A stretch of 64,000 bases of DNA, taken from contig NC_088302.1 of NCBI RefSeq assembly GCF_032854445.1, forward strand, positions 17,603,338 through 17,667,337. Direction: 5' to 3'. Numbering within the stretch: the first letter of the stretch is position 1; the number at the start of each line of letters is the position of its first letter. This document shows, one piece after another, positions 50,001 through 60,000 of this stretch. Source of the DNA: Liolophura sinensis (taxonomy: Eukaryota > Mollusca > Polyplacophora > Chitonida > Chitonidae). The position numbers were made by a program, and so were the translations under genes. A model generated the notes under the pieces. The model made no database searches. It was not told the DNA's origin and saw only the letters and a program-made list of their open reading frames with translations.

Positions 50001-51512
50001 ATCACTTTAGCATCAGTTTAGGAATGTTGCAGGAAGTTATGTAAATGCTCTCACTAATAAGATCATTCGGAGTTACATCCCTTGTATTATGACACACTTG
50101 AATAAACATCGTGTATGTCTTAAAACTTACACTGAAACTGCGATAAAAGTGTAATTAGCCGTCCATGTTGTTCTCCGGCATACTCCGAATTCTTCAAGTA
50201 CATACTTGCCGATTTAATCTAATCCATTGTGTAATCCATATACATTCCTAGATGAATATTTTGACATCTTCATGTAATGTCAACCAAATGTTTTTTTAGT
50301 TGTGAACAACACCTGATTTGATTACCACATTCAGCTGCTTGTTGCTGCACTTACCCACGATACAGTAAGTTTGTAAGCGAATTAAGAGTGATTTAATGCT
50401 ACAGGGTTAGGAACAATGGCACCAGGGTGCAACGTGTACTTGTGTTCTACAAGTAAGTGGTAAATAATGATTTGTTGTGAATTTCAGAATCATATCTGCA
50501 TTATTAGGGTTCGCATTCCCCATTCATGTAACTATGGAATAGATACTTGGTGAGACTGAGAAATGCTATCATCAATAACTGTTCCTGTTATGCCATACCC
50601 AGCATATGTAATGGTTGATCCATATATGGTTATACACATACTAGTCATTGTAATTACACCGTCTTAATCTTTTTGAAAATAGCCATTACACTTGTTATGT
50701 ATGCTATGGTGTGTCCAGATTGCCGATTTAAATTGTCTGTAACGTTAACACTGAGTGTCAGTCATGAATCGTCATTTAACCTACTGTAATTCTACAACCA
50801 TTTCACATGTTTGCAAGGTGTTTATTTAATCAATTGTTTCTGTTTCTACAGGCCATGATTGTCAACCTCTTATTCTGTACCATCATTTATTAATCTTCAA
50901 CAAAAAGAATAAAGTGTACATATGTCCCAAATTTCCTTGGGTACATGTTTACTGTGCTGCAATAACCCACCTTCCCTGGGCCAGGCTACAGGATGTGTCA
51001 CATGAATCAGTACAATATACAAGTTTTTAGTAATACCAATGTGCTAGTGATACAAATGCATATCTGTGAGGGTCTGGCATGCTCAAGGCAGAACACATGG
51101 ATCTTAAACCTCATGTCATGGAGTCGTGTGATCCATCATAAAAACCTGTCATAACTGACCATTCATTAACATACAAGTAAACAAACACATAACAGGAGGG
51201 GAGGAGAACTGTGTACTTCAATAAAGTTTTATAACAGGTGACGTTTTGACAATGCACTAGCTCTTTGTAGCAGTTAATGACTGAAGTACCGCCAACTTTC
51301 TTTAGTGATTTTTACAAGTTTGGAGTTAGTTAGTTCTGTTAAATTAAACGTTGAGGCCTATTTTCAATAACGTTACATGAATAACGTAACGATCTTGTAA
51401 TCCCAGTTGCACACTGAGAAGGTACAAGACCACCACAGGCTTACCCATCGGTAACTGGGGGAATTGTTTTCAGCAAAGGGCTGCGTTCATCATCGATAAA
51501 ATCGTGAGGCAT
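38055..51512 (-). CDS. mfsd8: MFSD8/CLN7 lysosomal transporter, ten exons
   Basis: Lysosomal MFS protein; human loss causes CLN7 disease and a chloride-conducting role has been reported. Exons: 51512-51445, 49569-49422, 46332-46089, 45171-45058, 43212-43015, 40679-40579, 40176-40042, 39524-39421, 38883-38657, 38263-38055. All nine junction phases agree. Joined length is about 515 aa (human 518). The N-tail has an acidic dileucine lysosomal sorting motif (ERSPLL). Landmarks shared with human: [53 protein letters not shown]-like [49 protein letters not shown]. The luminal loop in exon 9 has three glycosylation sequons (NYS, NIT, NAT). Two exons carry apparent single-base frameshifts (40590 and 38245). 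Exons 5 and 10 are preceded by tandem arrays copying their acceptors. Confidence 0.93.
38240..38252 (-). other. Apparent 1-nt deletion in mfsd8 exon 10
   Basis: From the acceptor (phase 0, set by exon 9 ending ...KPQ|) the frame reads GIWMGF, matching human GVYMGW. The rest of the exon ([20 protein letters not shown]) is in the next frame. One extra base in the GGGTTTCTTAC tract restores it and makes the exon 70 whole codons. Confidence 0.8.
38257..38400. repeat. Repeat copying the mfsd8 exon 10 acceptor
   Basis: ATATGCCCTGTCAAGTGAGA (minus: CTCACTTGACAG|GGCATAT) occurs at the real acceptor (38258) and again at about 38290 and 38353, with related GAAACAGAAAATACAT spacers of 32-64 bp. Each copy includes the branch/acceptor region and the first exon bases. 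Confidence 0.85.
38930..39095 (-). mobile_element. SINE-A copy, diverged
   Basis: TTTATTTATTTATTTGGTTT tail complement, CATACTTGACAATATTTCAC, then a shortened body with GAAGACCTTCCCATGCATGA. In mfsd8 intron 8. Confidence 0.65.
40580..40598 (-). other. Apparent 1-nt insertion in mfsd8 exon 6
   Basis: The helix [12 protein letters not shown] enters in phase 1, but FET before the strong donor GAC|GTAAGT lies in another frame, and the first frame meets TGA. Dropping one T of TTCTTCTGTATT gives LFVFFVFET, aligned with human LFIFALFET, and exits in the phase 2 that exon 7 needs. Confidence 0.8.
40680..43014 (-). other. mfsd8 intron 5
   Basis: Contains the full SINE-B (41066-41406). The remainder is AT-rich with no recognised exon on either strand. 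Confidence 0.7.
41066..41406 (+). mobile_element. Full-length SINE-B
   Basis: A second tRNA-derived family. Head GATAGCACAGTTGGTAGAGC (A-box region) and GATCCAGGGTCGAGT (B-box region), a body with GGGGATAGTGCAATGACTGG and AGCGGTGGAAATCC, a GTCATATGACAATTGTTAAG segment and a (CACT)n tail. About 340 bp, in mfsd8 intron 5. Confidence 0.85.
43166..43890. repeat. 81-bp minisatellite copying the mfsd8 exon 5 acceptor and exon start
   Basis: Nine units, the first being the real exon 5 boundary. On the minus strand each unit has GGTTTCTAG|TTTTCCAG followed by ACAGCCATGGTTCCCATTGG, meaning the polypyrimidine region, the acceptor and about 43 nt of coding sequence. Units differ by 2-8 bases. The extra copies lie in intron 4 and run into an in-frame TAA (CATTTAAGTG). 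Confidence 0.93.
43905..44045 (-). mobile_element. SINE-A copy, diverged
   Basis: TTTATTTAATTGGTGTTTTA tail complement, GCATTATGGTGGGAGGAAAC and GGGGAAACTCAAGACCATCC. It borders the 81-bp array in intron 4. Confidence 0.7.
44440..44625 (+). mobile_element. SINE-A copy, head truncated
   Basis: Begins at the B-box-like CCAAGTTCAGGTCCTGCTGG and runs to GAGTATGGCGCAAAGCACCA and an AAATAAATA tail. In mfsd8 intron 4. Confidence 0.8.
45281..45620 (-). mobile_element. SINE with family B body and different tRNA head
   Basis: GTCATATGACAATGAGGAGT and CATGCTGAAGACACCGGACA match family B-type body parts. The head end (CAGACACTCTAACCATTAGG) is a different tRNA-like promoter. In mfsd8 intron 3. Confidence 0.6.
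46429..46699 (+). mobile_element. Full-length SINE-A with target duplication
   Basis: Near-identical to the copy at 26050. Flanked by CTTACTGCTCA (46418-46428) and CTTGCTGCTCA (46700-46710), one mismatch in 11. In mfsd8 intron 2. Confidence 0.93.
46711..48929. other. mfsd8 intron 2, right part
   Basis: A local duplication at about 47480-47570 (CTGGAAGCCGTATTGCTTTA and CTGGAAGCCCTATTGTTTTT) suggests a dispersed repeat. No exon found between 46333 and 49421, and the phase 0 junction of exons 2 and 3 needs none. Confidence 0.55.
48930..49203 (-). mobile_element. SINE-A copy, near full length
   Basis: Tail complement, GGTGTTTTACGTCATGCTCT, the body, GAGCTGGACTTGAACTCACA (B-box complement) and the head ending in AACTAAGCCACGGACCCCCC. 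In mfsd8 intron 2. Confidence 0.88.
49570..51444 (-). other. mfsd8 intron 1
   Basis: AT-rich, about 1.9 kb, joining exons in phase 2. No repeats of the SINE families and no other exon recognised. Confidence 0.65.
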
Positions 51513-51583
51513 CTTCAACCGTTAGATCAGACACATTTACGGAAGAAATTTAGACCACTGTCAACTGCCCCCGGCCATGTTCA

Positions 51584-51593
51584 TCACGCGTGA
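51584..51593. promoter_or_regulatory. Palindrome TCACGCGTGA upstream of mfsd8
   Basis: Perfect 10-bp palindrome 72 bp upstream of the mfsd8 ATG, holding CACGCG on both strands and followed directly by TGACGT. CACGCG is an E-box-like core reported in insect Met/juvenile-hormone response elements. Lysosomal CLEAR sites use GTCACGTGAC, which this resembles but does not match. Function is inferred only. Confidence 0.35.
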
Positions 51594-51599
51594 CGTACT

Positions 51600-52600
51600 G
51601 CTTACAGAGTCACTTTGCTGACAACCACAGCGTAGAAATACCTATGGAATAAAAAGAAAAAAAAACCTGATCCAAAAATCTTGTAGTTATTAAGTTGACA
51701 TCAATATATTACATCAACAGATATCACTACCAGTACATAATATCAAATGTGTTTTAATTTACAAATACATAATGTTTTTAAGACTTTTATTCGCAAACTC
51801 CTGACAGCTACAAAGTGTGCGCGTAGTCACATGATCAACATGACCCAAACCCTGAACTGTCATATCACAGTCCCAGTCCACACTGACTTGCACCATGTGC
51901 CAACACCGACTAAATTACAATGCCTATTTAATCGACAAATAAAACAGCGCAACTTATCGCTTCATTCATGAGAAAACCGAGTCCCTTACGGCCATTTAAA
52001 AACTTTATGTTGGTGTTGTTGCTGCTGTTGATTATTTAGCTAAGGGGCCGCACCTGCCGCCGTTGGCAACGGGGAGTTCTGCTCTCAACCGTGCGAAGTC
52101 GGCTGCTGTGGGTCCTCTCTTCTGTGCTCAAGACAATCCGGAGGCCATGTGGGGAGGTGGTTGGCGGGTGTGGCGAGCCACAAAAATCGCAGACCGATCC
52201 GTGATCGTCTACCTTGTGTGACCCAACATATGGATAGTTATAATATCATCATGAATATTTATAAATTCAGCCGCTAAGAGAAATAGGGGAGGTAAACCAA
52301 TCTTAAACAGGTGCACGTTGGGTGTCACACTGGTGTGGTGTCATATACTCGTTTTGGTGTCCGGCGATAAATGAACAGAAACGTGGTATGTAAACCCAGT
52401 TAGGATAATCCATACCGCTGGTTTAATCAACAGCTATCAACTGTGTGCATGGGTCTGAGGTTTTGTGAACGTGACCTTTCTTGTGAGTAAATGACGAAAT
52501 ATGGGTCAAATAAAGATGTTAACCTTGACCTGGTTTACTGCGCATGCTGTTTACGGAGGAAGTGTTTGTTTTTATTCTACACTCAGTGTCATCAGACGCC
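51600..52600. promoter_or_regulatory. Divergent intergenic region between mfsd8 and the Met-like gene
   Basis: The mfsd8 start (minus) and the candidate first exon of the Met-like gene (plus) face away from each other about 1.1 kb apart. The middle is locally GC-rich, with the palindrome CCGTTGGCAACGG near 52056. The right end has TGCGCATGC (52539-52547, an NRF1-type site) and AGGAAGT (ETS-type). A shared promoter is plausible; transcription start sites cannot be placed. Confidence 0.4.
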
Positions 52601-52688
52601 AAATTTTACGTCGGTTTGGAAATGTTCCAGTGTGACAGCTTCTGACGGGACCGACGGTCACATGTGATCGTTTTGAGAAACTTAAGCG
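52600..52688 (+). other. Candidate noncoding first exon of the Met-like gene
   Basis: Ends at the strong donor AAGCG|GTAAGT (52688). The next coding exon has an acceptor 88 nt before its ATG, so an upstream untranslated exon is expected. The left boundary is a guess. Confidence 0.35.
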
Positions 52689-52815
52689 GTAAGTCTGGAG
52701 GCAAAAATCTCGATACCCGGTACTGGCTTGTGATTTCTTGATAGATCATTCAGATTTTATAATTTGAGAAACAGTCAAGGCCAACAAGAAAATAAGCCTA
52801 TGGCAGTGTTATACG

Positions 52816-52818
52816 TAA

Positions 52819-52848
<30 letters not shown>
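52816..52848. repeat. (TA)n microsatellite
   Basis: Run of A followed by about 12 TA dinucleotides in the presumed 5' UTR intron of the Met-like gene. Confidence 0.9.
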
Positions 52849-52850
<2 letters not shown>

Positions 52851-53054
52851 AATAGGTCAAGGTAGATTATGAAACTACTAGAATATGCGATAGCAACATG
52901 TATATGTATAGACAGTCAGTAGATTGTCATGATTACATCTGTTTACGATGTTTCTACTTCAAGTATGATCGTTTCTTAATTGTCACGATCTCTAGTCATA
53001 ATGCGGCTGATTTATCTGGTTACCTGTAAAATAAGTACTTAAATCCATGTTCAT

Positions 53055-53180
53055 AACAATAAGCGGGTCTTAGGTTCCCCTTGCTCTGCACGGTTTCGTC
53101 CCACAATAATGCTGTCTGCTATGATATAAGTGAAATACTCTTGAGTACAGCATAAAACACCAATCCAATAAATTAATAAA
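53055..53180 (+). mobile_element. SINE-A 3' fragment
   Basis: GGTTCCCCTTGCTCTGCACG, CCCACAATAATGCTGTCTGC, GTGAAATACTCTTGAGTACA and an A-rich tail. Confidence 0.75.
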
Positions 53181-54087
53181 TGTATTAATAGGCCTGCTCA
53201 GTAATGTTACACATGAAGAATTCAATTAATTTATTAATATCTCGAATTTTCGGCAATAAAATATTGGTAGTGTATATGATAATTAATTATACAAAGTTTC
53301 AAAACAGTCAACATGTACATGTACCATGTATCAGTGGATGTCTATATTTTTAGCGTGTTATTCCAGTCGTGTGCACTGAATACTCAGCTCCTGAAATCTA
53401 AATTTAAAAACGCACCATTTGTTATTGACTCCCTGCACATGTATGTTGTACATGTCATTCAATCAGAACTTTCTGGAAACTTTGACTGCATGATCTTATT
53501 GCTGTAGTCATGAGGTCTGGGCATAATTTGACCCTATAATATGTAATATTGTCCCACAATGCTATTCACAGTCAAGAGGAGGAAAAAACCTGGTATTAAA
53601 TTTTGTCTTTTCTTGAAGAAATTTAATTGTTGCATGCTAATTTCTGCCTTGTGTTTGGTAATATATAGTTATCACTGTGAGGTTATTTTATATCTGATTT
53701 GAAATTGATTGTATACAGATCTGCCAGACAATAGAAATAAACAAATTTGACCATTTTGTTCAACAAAATTACAACAGTTGTACAGAGCTTAATGTCGCAA
53801 TCATCTAGTTCACGTCAACAATTTTCTAAAAAATGTATGTAGGCCTATACTTTAAAGTAGTTGAGAAAATAAAGTAAATCATATATATTTCAGTGCGTAG
53901 GTATATGACTTCGACAAATTTGCAGCCAGTTGAGCATATACATAAAGAGTTCATGACCAAAATAAGTACATTTTGCTGCGTAACAATTATGTGTTCAAGA
54001 GAAGAAAGTAAGCAAAATCTGAAATTCTGTTAACCAAACTTAACTTTTTGTATATATTGATATTATTGACCATTTCCGGTTTTGCAG

Positions 54088-57000
54088 CTATGAGTTGATG
54101 GCTACACTGTGGGACATGTGTATGTTATAAGTGTAGCCTGACAGAGTTATTTGGTGTGAGCCCGTAGCGGTCACAATGCCAGGATCCGTCACTGAGCTCA
54201 GCGATAACGCTGACAAACAAAATAGAACTCAGGAAAAACAGTCAGGAAAGAGAAGGTAGGTAAAAACTGATCTGCCGTTTTGGAAGAAATCTCAGATCAG
54301 GAGTTCAAATCCTACTGAAGAGCTTTATCTGATTCATTTTTTTTTTTTTTTTTTCTTTCCCTTAACTGTATGCTTTGCTGTTTGAAAATCGAACTAGGAC
54401 TATTATAATAATCCAAACCAGATTCGTCATGGGAGAGCGACTTTCTCCTGTAAAAATACAAGTGTTTACTGGCACGTCTTCTGCAGGATACCTCTGACTA
54501 ACTGTTATAATTTATCACTTGACATGTACGGCTCTAACTAACCTGTATATCTCTGTTGGGGCCTCACTGAGTCTCACTCAGATAGTTTATGTGCTGACTC
54601 ACTGTAACTAGCATGCTCTTGACTTAGAAGGTCACATGTTCAAATAAATCTCTTTGTTGCTCAACTGTAGCAATAATCAGTAGGTTTGTAGACAGCACTG
54701 GGAAATGAAAGCAAAACAATACTGCAGTGGAGCAGCTATAATGACGTGGCAATCAACCTTGATAAGACAAAATGCATGGCAGTTGGCTCATGACTGTGTA
54801 TAGCTAAGTTCGAAGGGAAACTGAAATTGATGGCAAAGAAATCGAAAATGGTAATTAATCAAAGTTTCTAGGTGTAACAATTGACGATATGTTGTCCTGG
54901 GAGAAACAGATGGAAAATCAATGTAAAGTTATATCATTCAAGTTCACATTGTTGCAAATGACCCAAAATATTTAATCTGAACAACTCCGATACCTTTCAG
55001 CCAGTTTACCTACTCTGCAACTGTCTATCAAACTAACCTTCAATCTACAACCACATCGAGGTTCATCCCTCCAAAGCCTAGAACCAGTGCCCTAGAAAAT
55101 TCTTTTACCTATATTCTGGAATGACACTGTGAAACGGACTACCTAGAGTATATATATTAAAAAATCACAGAATATCAGTGTTTTCACAAAAAAAAAATGG
55201 AAATGATTATCATGTCAAAATATGTTAAGTGTAAACTTGTCTTATATGCACTACATTGTATAGTCTTTGATTACCTTAGATCAGGTTCATCTACAGTATA
55301 TGTTATATACACTGTATAAACTTTGTAAATAACTTTCTGTGGAAGATTGGAAGATTTTGTAACTAGATCTCCCTACGAAAATAAAGTTGTAATTTTCAGT
55401 CCTTCTTACTATCCAGCTGCCATTCTGATTTTCTTTATCTGAAAACGGGCTGCTTTTCCTGATTCAAAAAGGAGTCACTTATAGCATTAGCTCAGCTCTT
55501 GCTGGCTTCCTCTCCAGCCGTACATGGGAAGGTCTGACAGCAGCCTGCAGATGGTTGTGAGTTTCCGTCGGCTTTACCCGGCTTCCTCCCACCATAATGC
55601 TGGTTGCCGTTGTATAAGTGAAATATTCTTGAGTACAGCGTAACACACCAATAAAATAAATAAATAAATATACCATTTGCTTGAGAAACTTTCATGAGAT
55701 TACCACGTATTAACAGTAGAGTACCTATTTTACACGTAGCACTGGGCATCAAACACTGCAAAACAGTGCCTGAACAGAATCTGAGGATTACAGCTCTGCT
55801 ACCTGAGCCTGGATTCTTGGGTCACAAGCAGTGTGAAACTATCCCGCGTGCACTTAAAATAGCGAACACAATTTAATGTCCCTGTTTAAAAATTCAGTTG
55901 TTACACCGACAACTACTGTGGTCTTTCATGGGAATTAAGTTCTGCCAGCAACCATGATCATGTGTTTTCCCCAAGCTCTGTCTGGTTTCCTCCCATTATA
56001 ATGCTGGCGGATGTCGTATGTGTGAAATATTCTTGAGTATGGCATAAAACAACAATCAGATAACTTGATAAATAAATATTGTGGTCTTTTGTAGGTTGTC
56101 TCGAAATGAAAGTGAAAAGTTAAGACGTGATAAGTTGAACATGCATATAGCCGAACTTGCCAAGCTTGTTCCCATTGTGGCCTCCGCCCCTCGCAAAGTG
56201 GACAAGTCTAGTGTCCTGAGGCTGGCAGTTAACTACCTTCGACTACATAAAGGTATGTCCAAAATTGACCACTGTACTTGTGGAAGCCAGTTGTCGCCAA
56301 GTGGTTAACAATACAGAATATTTGATTACAGGGTTTATTTACAGCCTTGGACATGGGATGTGTGTATTTTTCCCCCACCTTGGCGACAGGAAAACAAACG
56401 TGGGAAAGTTAGTAAGTAACTTGCCAAAATTCGTTGGTTTACCCTAGACAGTACGTAGCACTCCAGTTTCCCCCACCTGTCCTGCTGACTGCCATTTAAA
56501 GAGCTAGTTGCACTGTTGGCTTTTTACGTGTTATCACGAGAGATGTGTAATATTTGAGCATAGCATGTAAACAAGAATTGTTGAGTCATGTGGTCTGTGT
56601 GGCCGAGAAAAGCTATTAGTGCACCTTAATCCATTTTAATAAGTGAAAAATTCATGAGTAGGGCTCTAAACAACAATCAAAATAAGAAATAAATAAACGT
56701 GGGGTACTTACATTTTAAAAACAAAATAAAATGATTGTAATATTCAACAAAGCCACAGGATTTTGAAATAAATCAGTAAGTAAAATCTTATTTATTGAGC
56801 CAGGTTTCTTACTTTTTTTTAGAGCCATTTTGATCAGGTCAAGTTTTTGAAGCAGGATATTTCATCTAGTGACAAAAGCCTGTGTTGTTCAGTACTGCTT
56901 ATAGCAGATTACGCGTAGTTTACAGAGGCAAAGTCAAACATATATGATACAATTAAAGTTAAATAATGGTAAAATATTTAAACTATCAAGAAAAAAACTT

Positions 57001-60000
57001 CACAAGGGGTGAAAGCAGTGGTGTTTTAATACTGAGTGCAGAAAGAGTTTTAAACTGTGATCAGGTATATTGATGTAATCTTTAAACCTGGAGTATGTTC
57101 TCTGTTGGCTCTCATTACAGCATCATTCATTGTTTATGTGTAACTCTGTTTCAGATCTGAAGAAAATGAAAGAATTTGATCTTTGGAGACCTGGGTTTTT
57201 GACTCAAGAAAACTTAAGTGCAGCACTACTGGAGGTTGGTACATGTGCTTTGTATGGCTATTCTCAAACTACAACATCATGATTAATTGAATTCCGATGA
57301 AATCTTCACTTTAATACTCTCTTGATCCTGTCAACAATTTAAAGTTAGAATTTTAGTGCAGCAAAGTGACAGGTGTATTTGTGTTCAGACCCAAGGCGTT
57401 TAAGATGATGTTGTACATACATGTACTAAAATGGTATCGTCTCAACAACAGTATCCTTATGAATTGTTTATTTTAGATCATTATTATCAGATGTATGCCT
57501 GAAGCATTTAGCTGCATCTTAGAATATAGTTTGTCCATGATTGGTTAAAAGACTGAACAATCAACCACACCAAAGAAAACATGCTTGTGTCACAGGAGCC
57601 ACTTTCACAAAACTTCATGGGTCATATTTCTCATGCCTTTTTTTCATACAAATTGTTGTCTGGGTTGTTGCGCCATAAAGCGATGTCATTTATGAAAAAA
57701 GTTAATGTCAGATTGATTTACGAAGTTTTGTGAAAGTGGCGTCAGTTCAGATATCTTTAGTTAAGAATTAAAACTAAAAAGACTGAGTGAATGTGTTATA
57801 ATCCACACCATATTAAAGATCAGTTGACAGATCATTGCTGTTAGTTGAAATGATCTCACCAGCTACAACTTCCAGTCAAGTTTTATTTCATTGACAAGGA
57901 GAATTTGGCTATCAAGTTACAAGTTGCTTACAGCGATAACGGTTAATGGGAACATGTGTGTTGGGCGTGACAATTGTGGCGTTTCAATTGCTCAGTGGAG
58001 TTGCTACTCAACGTGCAGCTCAGGCTTAAATGATGCTCTCTGTTACAGGCATATGATGGCTTTCTGTTGGTGATTTCTCAGAAGGGGATTATCCTGTATG
58101 TGTCAGACTTGATCACAACGTTGCTGGGACATTCTCAGGTTAGATCCATGAACCAGAACACTTTTCATATCAATTTATTTATAACTTTTCTCATAAATCA
58201 CGTTTTTTTTTTCAGATGCAGTTTAGCAAAAAAGTTACAAGAAATGTGATTTAGTTTTGTGACATTGTCACATTGCTTGACTATGTCATGTCACAATCCA
58301 TCACCAATGTCATCACAGTTGTACCGATCAATATCAGTATGATCATACAGCGTATTTCATTGCATTATTTACATCATTCACTGTTGTTTCATTGGATCAG
58401 TTTTGTGAATATTTCATTATTCATACATTGGCCTGAGTTTTTTATATGATCTGACTATATGGACATACTGTAACTTTGTTTGAAGTTTCTAAATTGGCAC
58501 ATGTTTTTATAGTTATGTTATTTCATGAAGATGAATCAGTAAGCGACGGTATTACACTTCCTCCTTACTGTGGTCAAGACGTACGAGATGCCAAGCTGAA
58601 AATTAAATGGTCATTATTTTTGTCTTTTATTTCTAGATGGACTTGCTTGGTCAGTCTGTGTACTCATTTGTCCACCCAGATGATGTGCCCCTCTGTAAGG
58701 AACAGTTCCAAATAAGACCCAAACCCAGACAAGTCAATGGTAAGACAGAGACCAGCAGCTACAACAACAACCATGACAAGCCCAACACACTTTCTTCAGG
58801 TAACTACTGTCCTAAAATTTCATCTGTTTTGATTTTGAGAGTTCTGTTAATCTTAGACAGGTGTTTTGAGGGTTGTTTGCAAGGTACAATGTGGATATGA
58901 TGTCCTACTTTTAAATAAAAGTGTACATGCGTTAGGCAATTTTAGAAGTATAACTAATAATACATTTATTTGCCTGAGCAAATAGTTTTGGCCAGAAACA
59001 TTTATACGTCAGTAGCCATTAAGTCCATAAAGGTACATTTTAAGAGGCAAATGAATGTCACAAAATATTATTTTTGGTGCTGAAACTTACAATTTTCCAG
59101 TAGAATATCTTTCCATGTTCCAAGAAAACCGCAAAAATCAATACAACTGTCAGAATCAGGAAAAATGGGTGTTAATCATGGACGGAATTTATGGTGATTT
59201 GTTAACACTTGTTAACACTGATTTGGACTATGCTGTTTGACAAGTAGCTGGAAATAATGAAGCTTTACAGTGTAGATTTTTACAGTCAAGGCAAAGTGAC
59301 CAATTCCACAGTTCTCATGCAGAAATAATTCTGAATAAGTCTAATTTTTTATCCACAAAATTTTAGACTAGAAAATTTGTTGCACTTTTGAAAACTAGGT
59401 TATTATTATTAAGTTCTCTTGCCGTTGTCCTTAAGAACTCACCTTCTGTATTTAAAAATATGTCTTAATGTTTTAATTACAAAAAAAACCACTGATATTG
59501 GCTTTGATGCACATATTATTCATATTAAAATATGAGATATATTTTTTATTATCTTGTGCATCCATGTGAATCCATTCATCCTTTCATTAGTCATGCTTTA
59601 TTTTCCGGATAGTGGTTTTGCGATTGTGATGAAATTTGTGGAACCTCAGATCAAGCTTGTAAACAGTTTGATTCTGATTGGTCATTCATTTCTTTGAAAT
59701 AAATGCTTCAAATATTGTCTAATTTTGAGAAAATTTTATGTGCAGGTTCATTTTTTGACCCCTTGGATCAAATTCAAAAACCAGCATGATACGTATGTAA
59801 ATTTTGTGTATTTAGCCAGAGATTTAAATTTTTTGAATTTGCTTATTTTTCAGTGTATTGTTCCCCAAACAAAGGCCGACGCTCATTTTATGTGAGAATG
59901 CTGAACTTGACGAATCGAGACCATAAAGTTTATGACCTAGTCCATCTTACGTGCCATGTACGAACATTCCTACAGCCTGAACACACAGGTAAGACCAAAT

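Larger units (their letters stand above)
54256..56094 (+). other. Intron after the first coding exon of the Met-like gene
   Basis: Phase 2. Contains a LINE fragment (54700-55160) and SINE-A copies at 55490 and 55935. No additional exon. Confidence 0.7.

Noticed and set aside
38055-51512. mfsd8 as an old processed or decayed pseudogene
   Set aside because: It has ten introns with matching phases, conserved motifs and only two 1-nt indels.
56081-56308. bHLH exon as a stand-alone 75-aa gene
   Set aside because: The ends are intron read-through. Acceptor at 56094 and donor at 56253 join it to flanking exons in phase.
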